Source of the DNA: a bacterium
Lineage (GTDB): Bacteria > Myxococcota_A > UBA9160 > UBA4427
Assembly (NCBI GenBank): GCA_024742285.1
Contig: JANSYR010000005.1
Span: forward strand, 274,318 to 338,317
DNA: 64,000 nt
Direction: 5' to 3'
Part shown: one piece after another, positions 63,878 through 64,000 of the stretch
Numbering within the stretch: the stretch's first letter is position 1
Layout: the number at the start of each line of letters is the position of its first letter
The notes under the pieces: model-generated
Told to the model about the DNA's origin: nothing
What the model saw: the letters and a program-made list of their open reading frames with translations, nothing else
Databases searched by the model: none
Made by a program: the position numbers and the translations under genes

Positions 63878-64000
63878 TGTTGACACCTGAGATTCCTTCG
63901 GAGGAAATGGGGTTGCAGACCAACCACCTCCACCGAAGGGAGATCTCAGGTGCAACTCCATCCTAACGCGAAGCTGACGCCGAAGACGCGGCTTCTGCTC
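63878..64000 (+). mobile_element. Left end of an IS481-like insertion sequence (cut by window)
   Basis: The sequence from TGTTGACACC at 63878 has the TGT start typical of IS481-family ends. It leads into a transposase reading frame at 63950 that resembles the IS481 N-terminus. A near-palindromic pair (63884-63901 with 63933-63952) lies between the end and the start codon. The right end and target duplication are outside the window. The insertion is in the non-coding gap just past the purA terminator. Confidence 0.7.
63950..64000 (+). CDS. IS481 family transposase, N-terminal fragment
   Basis: The first 17 codons of a longer gene that runs off the window. GTG CAA CTC then HPNAKLTPKTRLLL matches the HxNARLTPxGR start of IS481 family DDE transposases. 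GGGAG stands 9 bases upstream. The start codon is inside the right arm of a hairpin (63933-63952). Only the beginning is visible, so it may be intact or broken. Confidence 0.6.
   Translation, partial: MQLHPNAKLTPKTRLLL

Overview
The window is high-GC, densely coded chromosomal DNA with codons ending mostly in G or C. It carries short intergenic gaps, frequent 1-8 nt start/stop overlaps and several non-ATG starts with good Shine-Dalgarno (SD) sites. The gene set suggests an aerobic, free-living Gram-negative bacterium of the Myxococcota/former Deltaproteobacteria type. Pointers are outer-membrane barrels, lipoboxes, three PEP-CTERM-tailed secreted proteins, a CHASE2 adenylate cyclase, a sigma-54 activator, a fused transaldolase/glucose-6-phosphate isomerase and a long-form GAPDH. 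The lineage is inferred from style and gene content, not from a marker phylogeny. No rRNA, tRNA, CRISPR array, phage or plasmid gene was seen. The only mobile DNA is the left edge of an IS481-like element at the extreme right end.

Layout. 1-13 kb: a YkuK-like RNase H-fold protein, pheS-pheT (minus strand), a CHASE2 cyclase translationally coupled to a DUF928 protein, an MFS exporter, long GAPDH, and a minus-strand set of phosphatase, short 3-hydroxyacyl-CoA dehydrogenase and outer-membrane protein. 13-20.5 kb: a SWIM-SNF2 helicase, a degenerate CCA-adding-enzyme-like protein, an atypical receiver protein, and a large S4/RluA-like/RlmI fusion. 20.5-24.5 kb: a surface module made of a PEP-CTERM protein, a TPR plus beta-barrel protein and an Ala/Gly-rich membrane-anchored or lipoprotein-like protein, closed by a strong terminator. 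24.5-39.8 kb: housekeeping and signalling genes (dienelactone hydrolase, methyltransferases, a diguanylate cyclase, lipoproteins, a Rieske protein, a histidine kinase, a RibD-C-like reductase, an RNA uracil methyltransferase, YgiQ, Ada-AlkA). 39.8-43.2 kb: a TetR-thiolase-carotenoid oxygenase operon. 43.2-49.8 kb: rhomboid protease, adenylate-kinase-like plus transglutaminase-like pair, DUF3604, and two more PEP-CTERM proteins. 49.8-54 kb: FAD monooxygenase, SnoaL-like protein divergent from a TetR regulator across a large nested dyad, and an NtrC-type activator with Glu at the phosphoacceptor position. 54-63.8 kb: central metabolism (rpiA, tal-pgi, aroA, serA, purA) and two Hsp20 chaperones with a long structured leader. 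63.88 kb to the end: an IS481-like element.

How the parts fit. GAPDH, tal-pgi and rpiA cover lower glycolysis/gluconeogenesis and the non-oxidative pentose phosphate pathway. aroA, serA and purA supply aromatic amino acids, serine and AMP. The cyclase, diguanylate cyclase, histidine kinase, receiver protein and NtrC-like activator form a signalling layer. PEP-CTERM proteins imply an exosortase (EpsH/XrtA-type) elsewhere in the genome, because none is encoded here. The most notable loci are the tripartite rRNA-modification fusion, the CCA-like protein that has lost its catalytic acids, the barrel plus Ala/Gly-rich protein pair, the kinase-transglutaminase pair, and the nested operator dyad between SnoaL and TetR.
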